From CAZNLS01 sp964573895 (lineage in GTDB: Bacteria; Acidobacteriota; Aminicenantia; UBA2199), in the NCBI GenBank assembly GCA_964573895.1, contig CAZNLS010000006.1, positions 1-42,934 on the forward strand: 42,934 nt of DNA, given 5' to 3'. The notes beneath the pieces were generated by a model that had not been told where the DNA came from, ran no database searches, and saw only the letters and a list, made by a program, of their open reading frames with translations. Numbering within the stretch: the stretch's first letter is position 1; every line of letters starts with the position of its first letter. The translations under genes were made by a program, and so were the position numbers. Positions 32,325-40,510 of the stretch are shown here, one piece after another.

Positions 32325-33797
32325 TTATTTAATATAGTATAAGATCATTTTTTCAACTGCTGATCTGCAAACCCTGCAATACGGTTTCTTGCCAATGGTG
32401 AACATTATGCAGTCAGTCATAGGCCTGAACAGCCCCTTAGAAGAATATCCGGCACCCTCAAATGCGCCGACTATCCCCCGGTTCTTCGAATTCCGGAAAA
32501 AATTCAGGTCATTTTTTTCTTTTTCATTAATAAGTTTGTTCAATTTTTCTCTTTCATTGTCAATTTTTATTTGAGGGGCACCATCCTTGATAAGACTTTC
32601 GATACTTCTGTTTATTGCTGCTCTTTTTTTAGAAAATATTTTATTCAGGCTGTCAAATTTTTTCTTGTTCCACATTGTTGGAAGTTCAGTATCCGGAGTT
32701 ATCATATCTTTCCACTTCAGGTCATTTTTTGAAAGAAGAGCCGTAATATTGGGCTCATCGGGTTCTATGCCTTTAGGGTAAAAATCATTGTATGATACCG
32801 AAGATGAGTAGTATTCATCCGCAAGACCTGCGAATGAGTGACCGAATTCGTGAAGTAAAAGATATGGAGTTTGCTTGTTACCGGCAGTGAAAGTACAATA
32901 CAAATTGAATATGCCTCCGCCCCCGTATCTTCCTGCATTAACCATGATAAGAATGACATCATATGGAACAGCAGAAGCAATATCCCTGAGTTTCCTGTTT
33001 GCCTCCGTAAGCAGATAACGTGGGGAGTCGAGTGAATTAAAGGTGGTCTCCAGGACTGTATTTTTAAATCTTTTTTGTCTGGGTTCATCTGTTCCTCTAT
33101 CTTTTGACGGCTTGAACAAGCCGTAAAAAACTATTCTGTCTTTATACTTTGAATACGGCTTCTGACTGAAAAAAATTAAGATTGTTTTTTCCAGATCCGA
33201 AACAAATTTTTTCTTCTCTTTTAAAGTATATCCTTCGGCGATTATTGCAATATTTAGTGATTTCTCCGGATGGATTTCCCGTCCTCTTTTAAATATTGTC
33301 ACATTTTCATGCCGGGACTCATCTGATATATGAATATCAGCCGGATCTATTAGTGATGAATAATAAGTTTTAAATTTGCCCGATCTCTCCTTCTTTTTTA
33401 TTTTAAAGTCTATTTTTCTCTTTGGAAAAGGTATTATTGCCGATTCATGAAATGTTTTTAATAATCCCCTGTTGGCAGCATCCGTTGTCGAATATTCTCC
33501 AAAGTAGGTGTCAAATCCTTTTGAAAACAGCAATTCTCCACTCTCTGCATCATAAACCTCATATCTGTAACTACCATATCTGAACGGAGAGACCAGATGA
33601 TTTCTGTTCCCTGAAAATACTTTTTCACGATAGAGTTTGTCGACCATAAAATTTTCCGATTTAGAATTTCCGGAATGATAATAGTCTATTCTCAGGATTT
33701 TCCCGGTAAAGTTTTTGTTGAAATCAGATGATCCGGGAATCAATTGAAAATGTGTTATAAATAAAAATAAGGTTAATGTAATAATAAATGTCTTCAT
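32325..33797 (-). CDS. Secreted M64 family (IgA peptidase-like) metallopeptidase
   Basis: A 490-aa exported zinc peptidase of family M64. Signal peptide KTFIITLTLFLFITHFQLIPG; the catalytic site HEFGHSFAGLADEYY lies near residues 316-330, with His316, Glu317, His320 and a third metal ligand likely Asp327. Nearby FNLYCTFTAGNKQTPYLLLHEFGH and the preceding PSKDRGTDEPRQ and YDVILIMVNAGRYGGGG are typical of M64. A C-terminal CRVCR suggests a structural cysteine pair. The start at 33797 follows GGAGGAAA; the open frame extends 30 codons upstream into rlmH without support. The members characterised cleave IgA, but environmental homologues are general; substrate unknown. Confidence 0.85.
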   Translation of the reverse strand: MKTFIITLTLFLFITHFQLIPGSSDFNKNFTGKILRIDYYHSGNSKSENFMVDKLYREKVFSGNRNHLVSPFRYGSYRYEVYDAESGELLFSKGFDTYFGEYSTTDAANRGLLKTFHESAIIPFPKRKIDFKIKKKERSGKFKTYYSSLIDPADIHISDESRHENVTIFKRGREIHPEKSLNIAIIAEGYTLKEKKKFVSDLEKTILIFFSQKPYSKYKDRIVFYGLFKPSKDRGTDEPRQKRFKNTVLETTFNSLDSPRYLLTEANRKLRDIASAVPYDVILIMVNAGRYGGGGIFNLYCTFTAGNKQTPYLLLHEFGHSFAGLADEYYSSSVSYNDFYPKGIEPDEPNITALLSKNDLKWKDMITPDTELPTMWNKKKFDSLNKIFSKKRAAINRSIESLIKDGAPQIKIDNEREKLNKLINEKEKNDLNFFRNSKNRGIVGAFEGAGYSSKGLFRPMTDCIMFTIGKKPYCRVCRSAVEKMILYYIK

Positions 33798-33807
33798 TTT
33801 TCCTCCT

Positions 33808-34272
33808 TTATCTATGATATTTTTGTCCTTTAATAATTGTAAAAGCCCTGTAGAGCTGTTCAAGAAATAGTACTCTGAAAACATCATGCGGAAATGTTAA
33901 CTTTGAAAATGAAATCTTTAAGTCCGCACGTTCTGAAACTGCCTTCGAAAAACCGGATGCACCACCTATTGAAAATATGATCCTGCCGGCAACATGTCCC
34001 ATAAGATTTGAAATAAAATCTGCGAATTGAACTGAAGACATTGTCCTCCCTTTATCATGAAGAAGAATAAGTTTATCTTTCTCTTTGATACGTCTGAGCA
34101 TTCTATCCCCTTCCATTTCCATTGCAGCCGATTCATCCGCGGTTTTCTTTACAATTATATTGTTAATTGAGAACGAGATAAATCTGTTGATCCTTTTTTC
34201 ATAATCTTTTTCAAAATCAGTTAATTTTGAGAATTTTTGCGCACCGGCAGTAAATAATTCAATTTTTGCCAT
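33808..34272 (-). CDS. rlmH: 23S rRNA (pseudouridine1915-N3)-methyltransferase RlmH
   Basis: RlmH is a SPOUT-fold methylase that acts on helix 69 of 23S rRNA in the 70S ribosome. The 154-aa protein has the usual size and landmarks: LILLHDKGRTMSSVQFADF, the SAM-binding knot IIFSIGGASGFSKAV, the segment ISFSKLTFPHDVFRVLFLEQLYRAFTI and the C-terminal YHR. In many bacteria it follows rsfS; here a sigma54 activator sits between them, overlapping rlmH by 14 bp. Confidence 0.94.
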   Translation of the reverse strand: MAKIELFTAGAQKFSKLTDFEKDYEKRINRFISFSINNIIVKKTADESAAMEMEGDRMLRRIKEKDKLILLHDKGRTMSSVQFADFISNLMGHVAGRIIFSIGGASGFSKAVSERADLKISFSKLTFPHDVFRVLFLEQLYRAFTIIKGQKYHR

Positions 34273-35197
34273 ATTTTTTTATCTTATTATAGAGGGACTT
34301 TCTTGATATTTTCATTATCCTTGCAATTTCAGATTTGTTGTCATATTGTTTCAGAAGATGTTCTATATATCTTTTTTCGAGCTCTGACAGGGAGGGTTCA
34401 TCTTCAAAAATATTTCCCGAACTAAAACTTTGAGACGATAGTAATGATATTGCATCACTGTCTGTAAGGTTCTTTTTGGTTATACTGACTTTTTGAACAA
34501 AATTTTGCAGTTCTCTGATATTTCCCATCCATGGATGACGGAGAATGATCTTTTCTCCCGAAGGGCTAAGATCTATCACAACATTTTTTTCATTGGCGAA
34601 ATAATTGAGAAGCGGTAATATATCTTTTTTCCTCTCTCTCAATGGGGGGATAAAAACAGAGAGAGATGAAATCCTGAAATAGAGATCACTTCTGAAAACT
34701 CCTTTTTTCACTTTTTCTTTGATATCGGAGTCAGCAGAAAATATTATTCTTGCTCTTATTTTTTTCTCTTCTGTCGATCCGAGGCTGTAAAAAGTTCTTC
34801 GCTCAAGTACTCTTAATAATCTTGATTGCATTACCGGATTAAGCATATCAATCTGATTCAGGAAAAGGATACCGTTTCCCGCAAGGCTCCACCTTCCGTC
34901 AAAATCTTTTTGTGCACCTGAAAAAGCTCCCTTTTTATATCCGAACCATTCACTCTCCAGCAGATTCTCCGGGACATCACCGCAATTAATATTGACAAAC
35001 TTTTCCCTGCCGGAAGATTTAAAAAGATATTCAGCCCAGAAATCTTTGCCTGTACCCGTTTCTCCGAATAAGAGAACAGAAGATTCGAGATTTGAAGATT
35101 TAAGAAGGAACTCTTTTACCGAAAGGGATTTCGGATCTTTCAGGTTTTCAAGAAGTTTGAAAATCATATCTTTTTGCATCCATCCAGAATTTTTCAA
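34259..35197 (-). CDS. Receiver-less sigma54-dependent activator with altered Walker B and GAFTGA motifs
   Basis: A bacterial enhancer-binding protein: AAA+ domain and C-terminal Fis-type HTH (about 287-309), no receiver or sensor domain. Walker A is normal (GETGTGK, 45-51). The sigma54-contacting loop reads GAFSGA (90-95) rather than GAFTGA. Walker B, normally xLFLDE, reads ILFLNQ (110-115), with Asn114 and Gln115 replacing the acidic pair. Sensor I Asn is Asp156. The arginine finger region FRSDLYFR (168-175) and sensor II GNIRE are intact. ATP binding is expected, but hydrolysis should be weak or absent. The start may be TTG at 35197 (preceded by GAGGA) or ATG at 35179 or 35167; the first overlaps rsfS by 50 bp. 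Confidence 0.82.
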   Translation of the reverse strand: MKNSGWMQKDMIFKLLENLKDPKSLSVKEFLLKSSNLESSVLLFGETGTGKDFWAEYLFKSSGREKFVNINCGDVPENLLESEWFGYKKGAFSGAQKDFDGRWSLAGNGILFLNQIDMLNPVMQSRLLRVLERRTFYSLGSTEEKKIRARIIFSADSDIKEKVKKGVFRSDLYFRISSLSVFIPPLRERKKDILPLLNYFANEKNVVIDLSPSGEKIILRHPWMGNIRELQNFVQKVSITKKNLTDSDAISLLSSQSFSSGNIFEDEPSLSELEKRYIEHLLKQYDNKSEIARIMKISRKSLYNKIKKYGKN

Positions 35198-35543
35198 GTG
35201 AATATTTTCCTCTTGCCTGAGGATTGAAAATATGAATTATAAAATCTACATAATCAATGAGTATCCAATCACCTATACCGCCGCCCTCTTTTCCGTAGGG
35301 TTTCAGGCCTAACTCTTTTTTGAGAGTTTTCTCAACTTCATTTGCAATGGAAGAGTTCTGTCTTGCGGAATTTCCGGAACATATAATCATGAAGTCTGTT
35401 ATATCTGAAATTTTTTTTAATTTCAGAATTACAATTTCTTCACCTTTTTTTTCATCCATTACCACGACAGCCCTTTTTACGGCTTTGGGTATTTTCCAGG
35501 AATTAATTTTTGACTCTACTGTAATTAATTGATTTTCATTCAT
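35148..35543 (-). CDS. rsfS: Ribosomal silencing factor RsfS (Iojap/YbeB)
   Basis: RsfS binds uL14 and blocks subunit joining when nutrients are short. The 131-aa protein has KKGEEIVILKLKKISDITDFMIICSGNSARQNSSIANEV, then LGLKPYGKEGGGIGDWILIDYVDFIIHIFNPQARGKYSLEKFW, the diagnostic C-terminal block. The neighbours nadD (eight-base overlap) and obg support the call. The first 15 or so residues are a short extension compared with E. coli. Confidence 0.95.
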   Translation of the reverse strand: MNENQLITVESKINSWKIPKAVKRAVVVMDEKKGEEIVILKLKKISDITDFMIICSGNSARQNSSIANEVEKTLKKELGLKPYGKEGGGIGDWILIDYVDFIIHIFNPQARGKYSLEKFWMDAKRYDFQTS

Positions 35544-36180
35544 ATAAATGGTGCTCCGAAATAAATTTTTTTATGACTTCAGGGACCATTTTGCTAATAT
35601 CAAGTCCCTCTTTTATTTTTTTCCTTATTAATGTTGATGAAATAGATTTAATATCCGAATTATAGGAGAAAATGTACGCCATTGGATAATTAGTATGTAT
35701 AATTTCTTCCCCGGTATATTTTATATCTTCTGATTCAAGGAGTTCTATTACATCTCTTCTTTGAGATTCTTTCCTGACAGCGATTATAAAATTCAGTGAT
35801 GCTAAAAGTTTTTTATAGCTTTTCCATGTTCTGATTTTAAGAAATCCCTCGCTTCCTGATATGAAGAACATATTCCTTAGGGGGTGATCTTTTTTTAATG
35901 CATTCAAAGTGTCAATCGTCCAGGAGTATGTCTTTCGGTTTATTTCAATATCACTGGGAATAAAATTATCAAATGGAAGAAGGGCTGATTTCAGCATTTG
36001 CCATCTTAGAGAAGCATCGATGACGCCGGAACCGGATTTGTGGGGTGGAATTGCAGAAAGTATATACAATATGGAATCCAGGTTGAATCTGTCCATTGCT
36101 TTTTGGCCAAGCTCAATGTGTCCCGAATGTACAGGATTAAATGTACCGCCGAGCAGTCCTATTCTTTTTTCAGTTTTCAT
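35536..36180 (-). CDS. nadD: Nicotinate-nucleotide adenylyltransferase
   Basis: NadD adenylates nicotinic acid mononucleotide in NAD synthesis. The 214-aa protein has the nucleotidyltransferase motif GGTFNPVHSGHIELG (HxGH near the N-terminus), FISGSEGFLKIRTWKSYKKLL, and the C-terminal SISSTLIRKKIKEG, the ISSTxIR motif that binds ATP phosphates. Its ATG lies 11 bp inside obg and its stop eight bp inside rsfS, which shows tight translational linkage. Confidence 0.95.
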   Translation of the reverse strand: MKTEKRIGLLGGTFNPVHSGHIELGQKAMDRFNLDSILYILSAIPPHKSGSGVIDASLRWQMLKSALLPFDNFIPSDIEINRKTYSWTIDTLNALKKDHPLRNMFFISGSEGFLKIRTWKSYKKLLASLNFIIAVRKESQRRDVIELLESEDIKYTGEEIIHTNYPMAYIFSYNSDIKSISSTLIRKKIKEGLDISKMVPEVIKKFISEHHLYE

Positions 36181-37174
36181 TCAGAAGTTTAAAAAGATTT
36201 TCCTTAAGTTTATCAATTCCAATCCCCTTTACCGCGGAAATACAGAATATGCCGAGATCTTTCTCCATGCAGTATTTCCGCAGCGGTGAAAGATGATCTT
36301 CAAATTCCATATTTTCAAAAAGATCTGTCTTGTTAGCGGCAATTAAAAATTTTTTTTTCAATATTTCATTTTTATAATACTTTAACTCTTTTAGCAAGAG
36401 CTTAAATGTTTCGAGTGGCGGATATGGAGCATACGGAGATATATCAATTACGAACAGAAGAACCCTGTTTCTTTCAATATGTCTAAGGAATTTATGCCCC
36501 ATCCCTTCTCCCTTATGTGCTCCCTCTATAATCCCTGGTATGTCTGCAATAACAAGACTATCATACCCCGAGTAGACCACTCCCAGGTTAGGGGTGAGCG
36601 TTGTAAATGGATACTCGGCTATTTTAGGTTTTGCTCTGCTAAGTTTTGATATCAGTGTGGATTTTCCTGCATTCGGCAAACCGACAAGACCTGCAAATGC
36701 AATAAGTTTAAGTTCAAGGACAACTTTTATTGATTCCCCTTTAGTTCCTCCTTTTGCTAATCTTGGAGCCCGGTTTACAGAAGATTTGAAACGTGAATTA
36801 CCTGCACCGCCTTTTCCTCCCTGTGCAATGACAAATTTTTTATCAGTTTTATCAAAATCAAAAATTATTTTCTCTTCAGGATAAGTTTTAATAACGGTTC
36901 CGGCCGGAACAGGAATTAAAATATCATCCCCGCTCTTGCCAGTCTTATTTGATCCCATTCCGTTCCTGCCTCTGTCGGCTTTTATTATTTTTTTTCCCTT
37001 AAAATCTATCAGAGAGTGAATTTTACTGCTGCTTAGTAAAATTATATCTCCTCCTTTTCCACCATCTCCGCCGTCAGGCCCCCCTCTGGGGAGGTACTTC
37101 TCTCTCCTGAAACTCATACAGCCATCCCCTCCGTTTCCGGCGACAAATGTTACAATAGCCCGGTCGTTGAACAT
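36170..37174 (-). CDS. obg: GTPase Obg (CgtA/ObgE)
   Basis: Obg is a ribosome-assembly and stress GTPase. The 334-aa protein has the glycine-rich OBG fold (about 1-158; GNGGDGCMSFRREKYLPRGGPDGGDGGKGGDIIL) and the G domain with G1 GLPNAGKSTLI, G3 DIPGIIEGAHKG and G4 NKTDL, then ends soon after the G domain. It lacks the OCT domain found in many Firmicutes, which is common among other bacteria. The ATG at 37174 has no obvious ribosome binding site, but the family N-terminus (MFxD) confirms the start. rpmA lies 74 bp upstream. Confidence 0.96.
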   Translation of the reverse strand: MFNDRAIVTFVAGNGGDGCMSFRREKYLPRGGPDGGDGGKGGDIILLSSSKIHSLIDFKGKKIIKADRGRNGMGSNKTGKSGDDILIPVPAGTVIKTYPEEKIIFDFDKTDKKFVIAQGGKGGAGNSRFKSSVNRAPRLAKGGTKGESIKVVLELKLIAFAGLVGLPNAGKSTLISKLSRAKPKIAEYPFTTLTPNLGVVYSGYDSLVIADIPGIIEGAHKGEGMGHKFLRHIERNRVLLFVIDISPYAPYPPLETFKLLLKELKYYKNEILKKKFLIAANKTDLFENMEFEDHLSPLRKYCMEKDLGIFCISAVKGIGIDKLKENLFKLLNEN

Positions 37175-37248
37175 TTGGTTAGTATTCAGGTAAAGTATTA
37201 TTACCTTTTTTTTTCTGAAGATCTATCCGATCTTTATATGATTCTGAC

Positions 37249-37500
37249 TTATCCGGGAATGATTTCAACGAATTTTCTTTTATTTTTCGTTACAAATCTT
37301 ACAGTCCCGGTTCTGAGTGCAAACAGAGTGTCATCTTTACCGATTCCGACATTTTCACCGGGCTTGATCTTTGTTCCCCGCTGTCTCACAATGATAGATC
37401 CAGCGTTTATAGCTTCTCCGGCATATTTTTTTACTCCAAGCCTCTTTGATTCACTATCTCTTCCGTTTTTAGCACTTCCGCCTGATTTTTTATGTGCCAT
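37249..37500 (-). CDS. rpmA: 50S ribosomal protein L27 (bL27)
   Basis: bL27 sits next to the peptidyl transferase centre with its N-terminus reaching the tRNA. The 83-aa protein has AHKKSGGSAKNGRDSESKRLGVKKY and VRQRGTKIKPGENVGIGKDDTLFAL, both diagnostic. No N-terminal extension is present, so the Firmicutes-style Prp processing is not needed. Its start codon directly follows the rplU stop, with AAGGAG inside the rplU tail. Confidence 0.97.
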   Translation of the reverse strand: MAHKKSGGSAKNGRDSESKRLGVKKYAGEAINAGSIIVRQRGTKIKPGENVGIGKDDTLFALRTGTVRFVTKNKRKFVEIIPG

Positions 37501-37869
37501 TTAACTCTCCTTCTTTTCAACTTTCTTTGCCGACGGTTTTGATTTTGGTTTGGCCGGTGCTTTTATTTCAATTTTTTCAATCTTAATTCTATGCATTTTC
37601 TGCCTGTGCCCTCGGGTTTTCCTATACTGTTTTTTTGATTTCTTTTTAAATACGATTATTTTTTCCGATTTTATTTCTTCAAGAACTTTTGCCTTTATTT
37701 TTGCATTTTTAACATATGGATTTCCAATATGAGTTTCTTTATCTTTTAAAAGTAAAACATTTTCAAAAACAAAGCTTCCTTTTTTAATATCTGAAAGTAA
37801 TTCCACATCCAGAATATCTCCTTCTTCAACTTTATACTGCTTTCCGCCGGTTTCAAGAATTGCAAACAT
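37501..37869 (-). CDS. rplU: 50S ribosomal protein L21 (bL21)
   Basis: bL21 binds 23S rRNA with uL15/bL20. The 122-aa product begins MFAILETGGKQYKVEEGDILDVE and contains FKKKSKKQYRKTRGHRQKMHRIKIEKI, the family signature. After the core there is a basic Pro/Ala/Lys tail (KAPAKPKSKPSAKK), often seen in low-GC Gram-negative phyla. The ATG at 37869 is preferred over the TTG one codon earlier because GGAG lies seven bases upstream. First gene of the rplU-rpmA-obg-nadD-rsfS-activator-rlmH-M64 run. Confidence 0.96.
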   Translation of the reverse strand: MFAILETGGKQYKVEEGDILDVELLSDIKKGSFVFENVLLLKDKETHIGNPYVKNAKIKAKVLEEIKSEKIIVFKKKSKKQYRKTRGHRQKMHRIKIEKIEIKAPAKPKSKPSAKKVEKKES

Positions 37870-37898
37870 CAATCTACTCCTTGTTAGAATACCGGAAC

Positions 37899-37927
37899 TT
37901 TATATCACAAAATAGTGTTCTTTTCAA
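37899..37927 (-). promoter_or_regulatory. Sigma-70 type promoter of the rplU operon
   Basis: On the minus strand TTGAAA (37922-37927) and TATAAA (37899-37904) are 17 bp apart, 29 bp before the rplU start codon. The leader would be about 23 bases, too short for a ribosomal-protein control structure. Confidence 0.55.
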
Positions 37928-37997
37928 GTTGAACAGTCTTAATCTTTAAAGAGAATATTATAAAACAGGCTTTTTTTTTATAAACAGCCTATATACT

Positions 37998-38025
37998 TTG
38001 ATTAACGCAATTAACTAGATATATT
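37998..38025 (+). promoter_or_regulatory. Possible distal promoter of the pilMNOPQ operon
   Basis: TTGATT (37998-38003) and TATATT (38020-38025) are 16 bp apart. Transcripts from it would have a leader of about 200 bases before pilM, containing both direct repeats. A second weaker candidate is TTGACT at 38168-38173 with AATAGT 18 bp downstream, close to pilM. Confidence 0.35.
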
Positions 38026-38233
38026 CGTATTAAAAAGAGGTAAATTGTCTTACATCACCGATATATCTACAAAAAAAATTTTTTTCACATTGAGTTTATA
38101 AATGCCCTATTGATCAGTGTTTTTTGGAGTGATGTTGCTGACATCCCCTATATAGCTGAAAAAAAACTTGACTTTTCATTTTCACTGTGTTAATAGTGGT
38201 ACAGAATGGAGAAATCCAAATGTGGAGAATGGT

Positions 38234-39313
38234 ATGGCATTTTTCGGTTTTAAATCACCAAAGATCCTCGGACTTGATATCGGATCCTTTGCTTTAAAGC
38301 TTGTAGAGTTGAAAGCGAAGAAAAAAGGGAAAGAGGTCGGTTACGAGCTTGTTTCCCTCGGGTATGAACCCGTCCCGTATCAGTCTATTGTTGAGGGAAG
38401 TATTATGGACTCTACTGCCGTTGCTGATTCGATCCAGCATATTTTTTATGAAAGTAAGGCAAAGACAAACAACCTTGCTTTCGGTGTTTCCGGCAGTTCT
38501 GTTATTGTTAAAAAGATTGATGTTCAAAGATTGAATCCGGCTGAGATGCATGAGCATATCCTCTGGGAGGCCAGACCTCATATTCCATTTACACCTGAAG
38601 AAGTAAATATTGATTATGAGATAATGGAATCACCGGAAAATCAGTCAGGAAAAGTCGGAGTGATTCTCGCTGCTGTAAAAAAGGAGAAGCTCAATGATTA
38701 CCTGAGCCTTATTGATCTTTCAAACAAAAATGTACGGATAGTTGATCTTGAATCCTTTGGACTTGTTAATAGTGTACTTCACAACTATGATATTTACAGG
38801 GACAGGACAATAGCAATTATTAATATAGGTGCTTCTATCACAAATGTTGTTATTTCAAGGAGAGGATATCCTGTTTTTGTAAGAGATATAGCAATTGGGG
38901 GAAATCAGTTTACGGATCTAATCCAAAAAGAGTTGAACCTGAAATATGAGAAAGCAGAATCAGTAAAAAAGGGGCGGCAGGTTGAGGGTGTTTCCCCGGC
39001 TGCAGTCAAACCGGTTATTAACCTCATATTCGGAGAGTTAAAAAATGAAATCAAGAAAACATTTGAATTCTACCGGTCAAATACCATGGAAGGAAGAATT
39101 GATAATATCATACTCAGCGGAGGAACAGCTAACCTTGAATCCATACTTGATTTCTTTTCACAGGAATTTGACATTCCGTTTGAAATAGCAAACCCGTTCA
39201 ATAACATTGACATTAATGATAAGAAGTTTGACCTGAACTTTGTGACTGAAATGGCTCCGGTATTCAATGTGGCGATGGGCCTTGCCATAAGGGCCGCGGG
39301 AGATGGAAAATGA
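38234..39313 (+). CDS. pilM: Type IV pilus assembly ATPase-fold protein PilM
   Basis: PilM is a cytoplasmic actin/FtsA-like protein that binds the N-terminus of PilN and links the pilus alignment complex to the motor. The 359-aa protein begins MAFFGFKSPKILGLDIGSFALKLVELK (phosphate 1 loop) and has the second phosphate loop IAIINIGASITNVVISR and the adenosine motif DNIILSGGTANLESI. The start at 38234 is chosen for GGAG six bases upstream; the frame is open to 38168, but that part has no family similarity. It overlaps pilN by four bases (ATGA). Confidence 0.95.
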   Translation: MAFFGFKSPKILGLDIGSFALKLVELKAKKKGKEVGYELVSLGYEPVPYQSIVEGSIMDSTAVADSIQHIFYESKAKTNNLAFGVSGSSVIVKKIDVQRLNPAEMHEHILWEARPHIPFTPEEVNIDYEIMESPENQSGKVGVILAAVKKEKLNDYLSLIDLSNKNVRIVDLESFGLVNSVLHNYDIYRDRTIAIINIGASITNVVISRRGYPVFVRDIAIGGNQFTDLIQKELNLKYEKAESVKKGRQVEGVSPAAVKPVINLIFGELKNEIKKTFEFYRSNTMEGRIDNIILSGGTANLESILDFFSQEFDIPFEIANPFNNIDINDKKFDLNFVTEMAPVFNVAMGLAIRAAGDGK

Positions 39314-39912
39314 TTAAAGTTAATCTGCTAAGCCCGGGGAAAAAAGAGGTCTCTGCAGCACCGGGAGATACAGCCGTATTTGCTGATGAAGAAAGGGAAA
39401 ACAAGTTAAATATCCCTGCAATTGTTACGGCACTGGTTTTATCAGTAGCAGTCATTGGTCTTCTCTATTTTATTCAATCAAATAAACTTGATACAGTCAG
39501 AAAGACTCTCGAAGAAAAAAAGGCGACACTTGCTGAAAAAGCAACTATTCTGAAAACTCTTGATCAGCTTGAAAAAACACGGAAAATGCTTGACAGAAAG
39601 GTAAAAATTATTCAGAACCTTAATGCTAGAAAACAGATTACTGTCAAGATGATGGATCAATTATCAAAAGCTCTTCCTGAGATGGTTTGGCTGACCAATA
39701 TGAAATTCACTAACGGCTTCTTAAGTTTGAGTGGAAGTGCGTTATCCAACAATATGATCGCTGATTTTATTAATAACCTGAAGAGTACAAATTATTTTTA
39801 CAATATCCAATTCAGAGATTCTGTACGTAAAAAAGTAACCGGTGTTGACATTTTTAATTTTCGGCTTCAATGCTCCTTCAGGGAAATAACCGAAAAAAAG
39901 GGGACAATTTAA
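39310..39912 (+). CDS. pilN: Type IV pilus alignment protein PilN
   Basis: PilN is a bitopic inner-membrane protein that pairs with PilO in the periplasm. The 200-aa protein starts MIKVNLLSPGKKEV, the conserved INLLP-like segment that docks into PilM, then has a transmembrane helix (IPAIVTALVLSVAVIGLLYFI, about 37-57), a coiled coil (TVRKTLEEKKATLAEKATILKTLDQLEKTRKML) and a ferredoxin-like periplasmic domain (VWLTNMKFTNGFLSLSGSALSNNMIADFINNL). pilO follows one base after its stop. Confidence 0.93.
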   Translation: MIKVNLLSPGKKEVSAAPGDTAVFADEERENKLNIPAIVTALVLSVAVIGLLYFIQSNKLDTVRKTLEEKKATLAEKATILKTLDQLEKTRKMLDRKVKIIQNLNARKQITVKMMDQLSKALPEMVWLTNMKFTNGFLSLSGSALSNNMIADFINNLKSTNYFYNIQFRDSVRKKVTGVDIFNFRLQCSFREITEKKGTI

Positions 39913-39913
39913 A

Positions 39914-40510
39914 ATGGATCTACAAAGTTTACCTTGGTACGGGCAGTTTCTGGTTTTTCTTGTAATCGGTGCGGTTCTGTTCGGTTTTTTTTACTTTTTT
40001 CATTATTCGGATACTCAGGATACTATATCAAAAATTGAAGATAATATAGAAAGTGTGGAGAGAGAAATACGAACAGCAGAAAGGAAAGAGGCACAAATGC
40101 CTCAGATAAAAGAAGAAATTGCAAGAAAAGAGGCGACTCTGGAAGAATTGAAACAGGTTCTCCCGGAACAGAATGAAGTCAGTCAGATTATAAAAAAGAT
40201 TCAGTCCATAATATCGAGTGCAAGGTTAAAGATAGGAAAGTTTGCAAAGCAGAAGGAATTGCGACGGGAGATATATATTGAAGTGCCCTATTCTATCAGT
40301 CTGCAGGGTACATATCATAATCTGGGAGTTTTCTTTGATCAGCTATCGAGGCTGACGAAGATATTTACTGTAAATTCACTCAGCATTACACCAATCAGAC
40401 AGAGAGTTAGTGATTATTCAATTAGTGCAAACTTTAAAACATCTACTTACATATACAAGGAGAGAAAAGCCTCTTCCGGAAGCAGTAGAAGGGGAAGGAG
40501 GCGAAGATGA
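39914..40510 (+). CDS. pilO: Type IV pilus alignment protein PilO
   Basis: PilO forms heterodimers with PilN and contacts PilP. The 198-aa protein has a short cytoplasmic start (MDLQSLPWYGQ), one transmembrane helix (FLVFLVIGAVLFGFFYFFHY), a coiled coil (SKIEDNIESVEREIRTAERKEAQMPQIKEEIARKEATLEELKQVLP) and the PilO domain containing YSISLQGTYHNLGVFFDQLSRLTKIFTVNSLSI. The C-terminus ends in an Arg-rich stretch RRGRRRR, which is unusual for the periplasmic end. Overlaps pilP as ATGA. Confidence 0.93.
   Translation: MDLQSLPWYGQFLVFLVIGAVLFGFFYFFHYSDTQDTISKIEDNIESVEREIRTAERKEAQMPQIKEEIARKEATLEELKQVLPEQNEVSQIIKKIQSIISSARLKIGKFAKQKELRREIYIEVPYSISLQGTYHNLGVFFDQLSRLTKIFTVNSLSITPIRQRVSDYSISANFKTSTYIYKERKASSGSSRRGRRRR

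Larger units (their letters stand above)
37870..38233. other. Intergenic region between rplU and pilM
   Basis: This 364-bp stretch holds no gene. It contains divergent promoters for rplU and for the pil operon, a short inverted repeat AGGC/GCCT (about 37967-37989) with an A/T-rich loop, and two imperfect direct repeats (near 38049-38078 and 38139-38167) of the form ACATC-n-CC-ATATA-A-tract. I compared it with the c-di-GMP-I riboswitch pattern and found no match. Confidence 0.6.

Noticed and set aside
33798..33887. Longer N-terminus for the M64 peptidase
   Set aside because: It would put 30 residues before a well-formed signal peptide and overlap rlmH; the GGAGG-led ATG at 33797 is better.
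37928..38233. c-di-GMP riboswitch ahead of the pil operon
   Set aside because: Such elements often precede pilus genes, but neither the conserved core nor the GNRA tetraloop/receptor pattern is visible.
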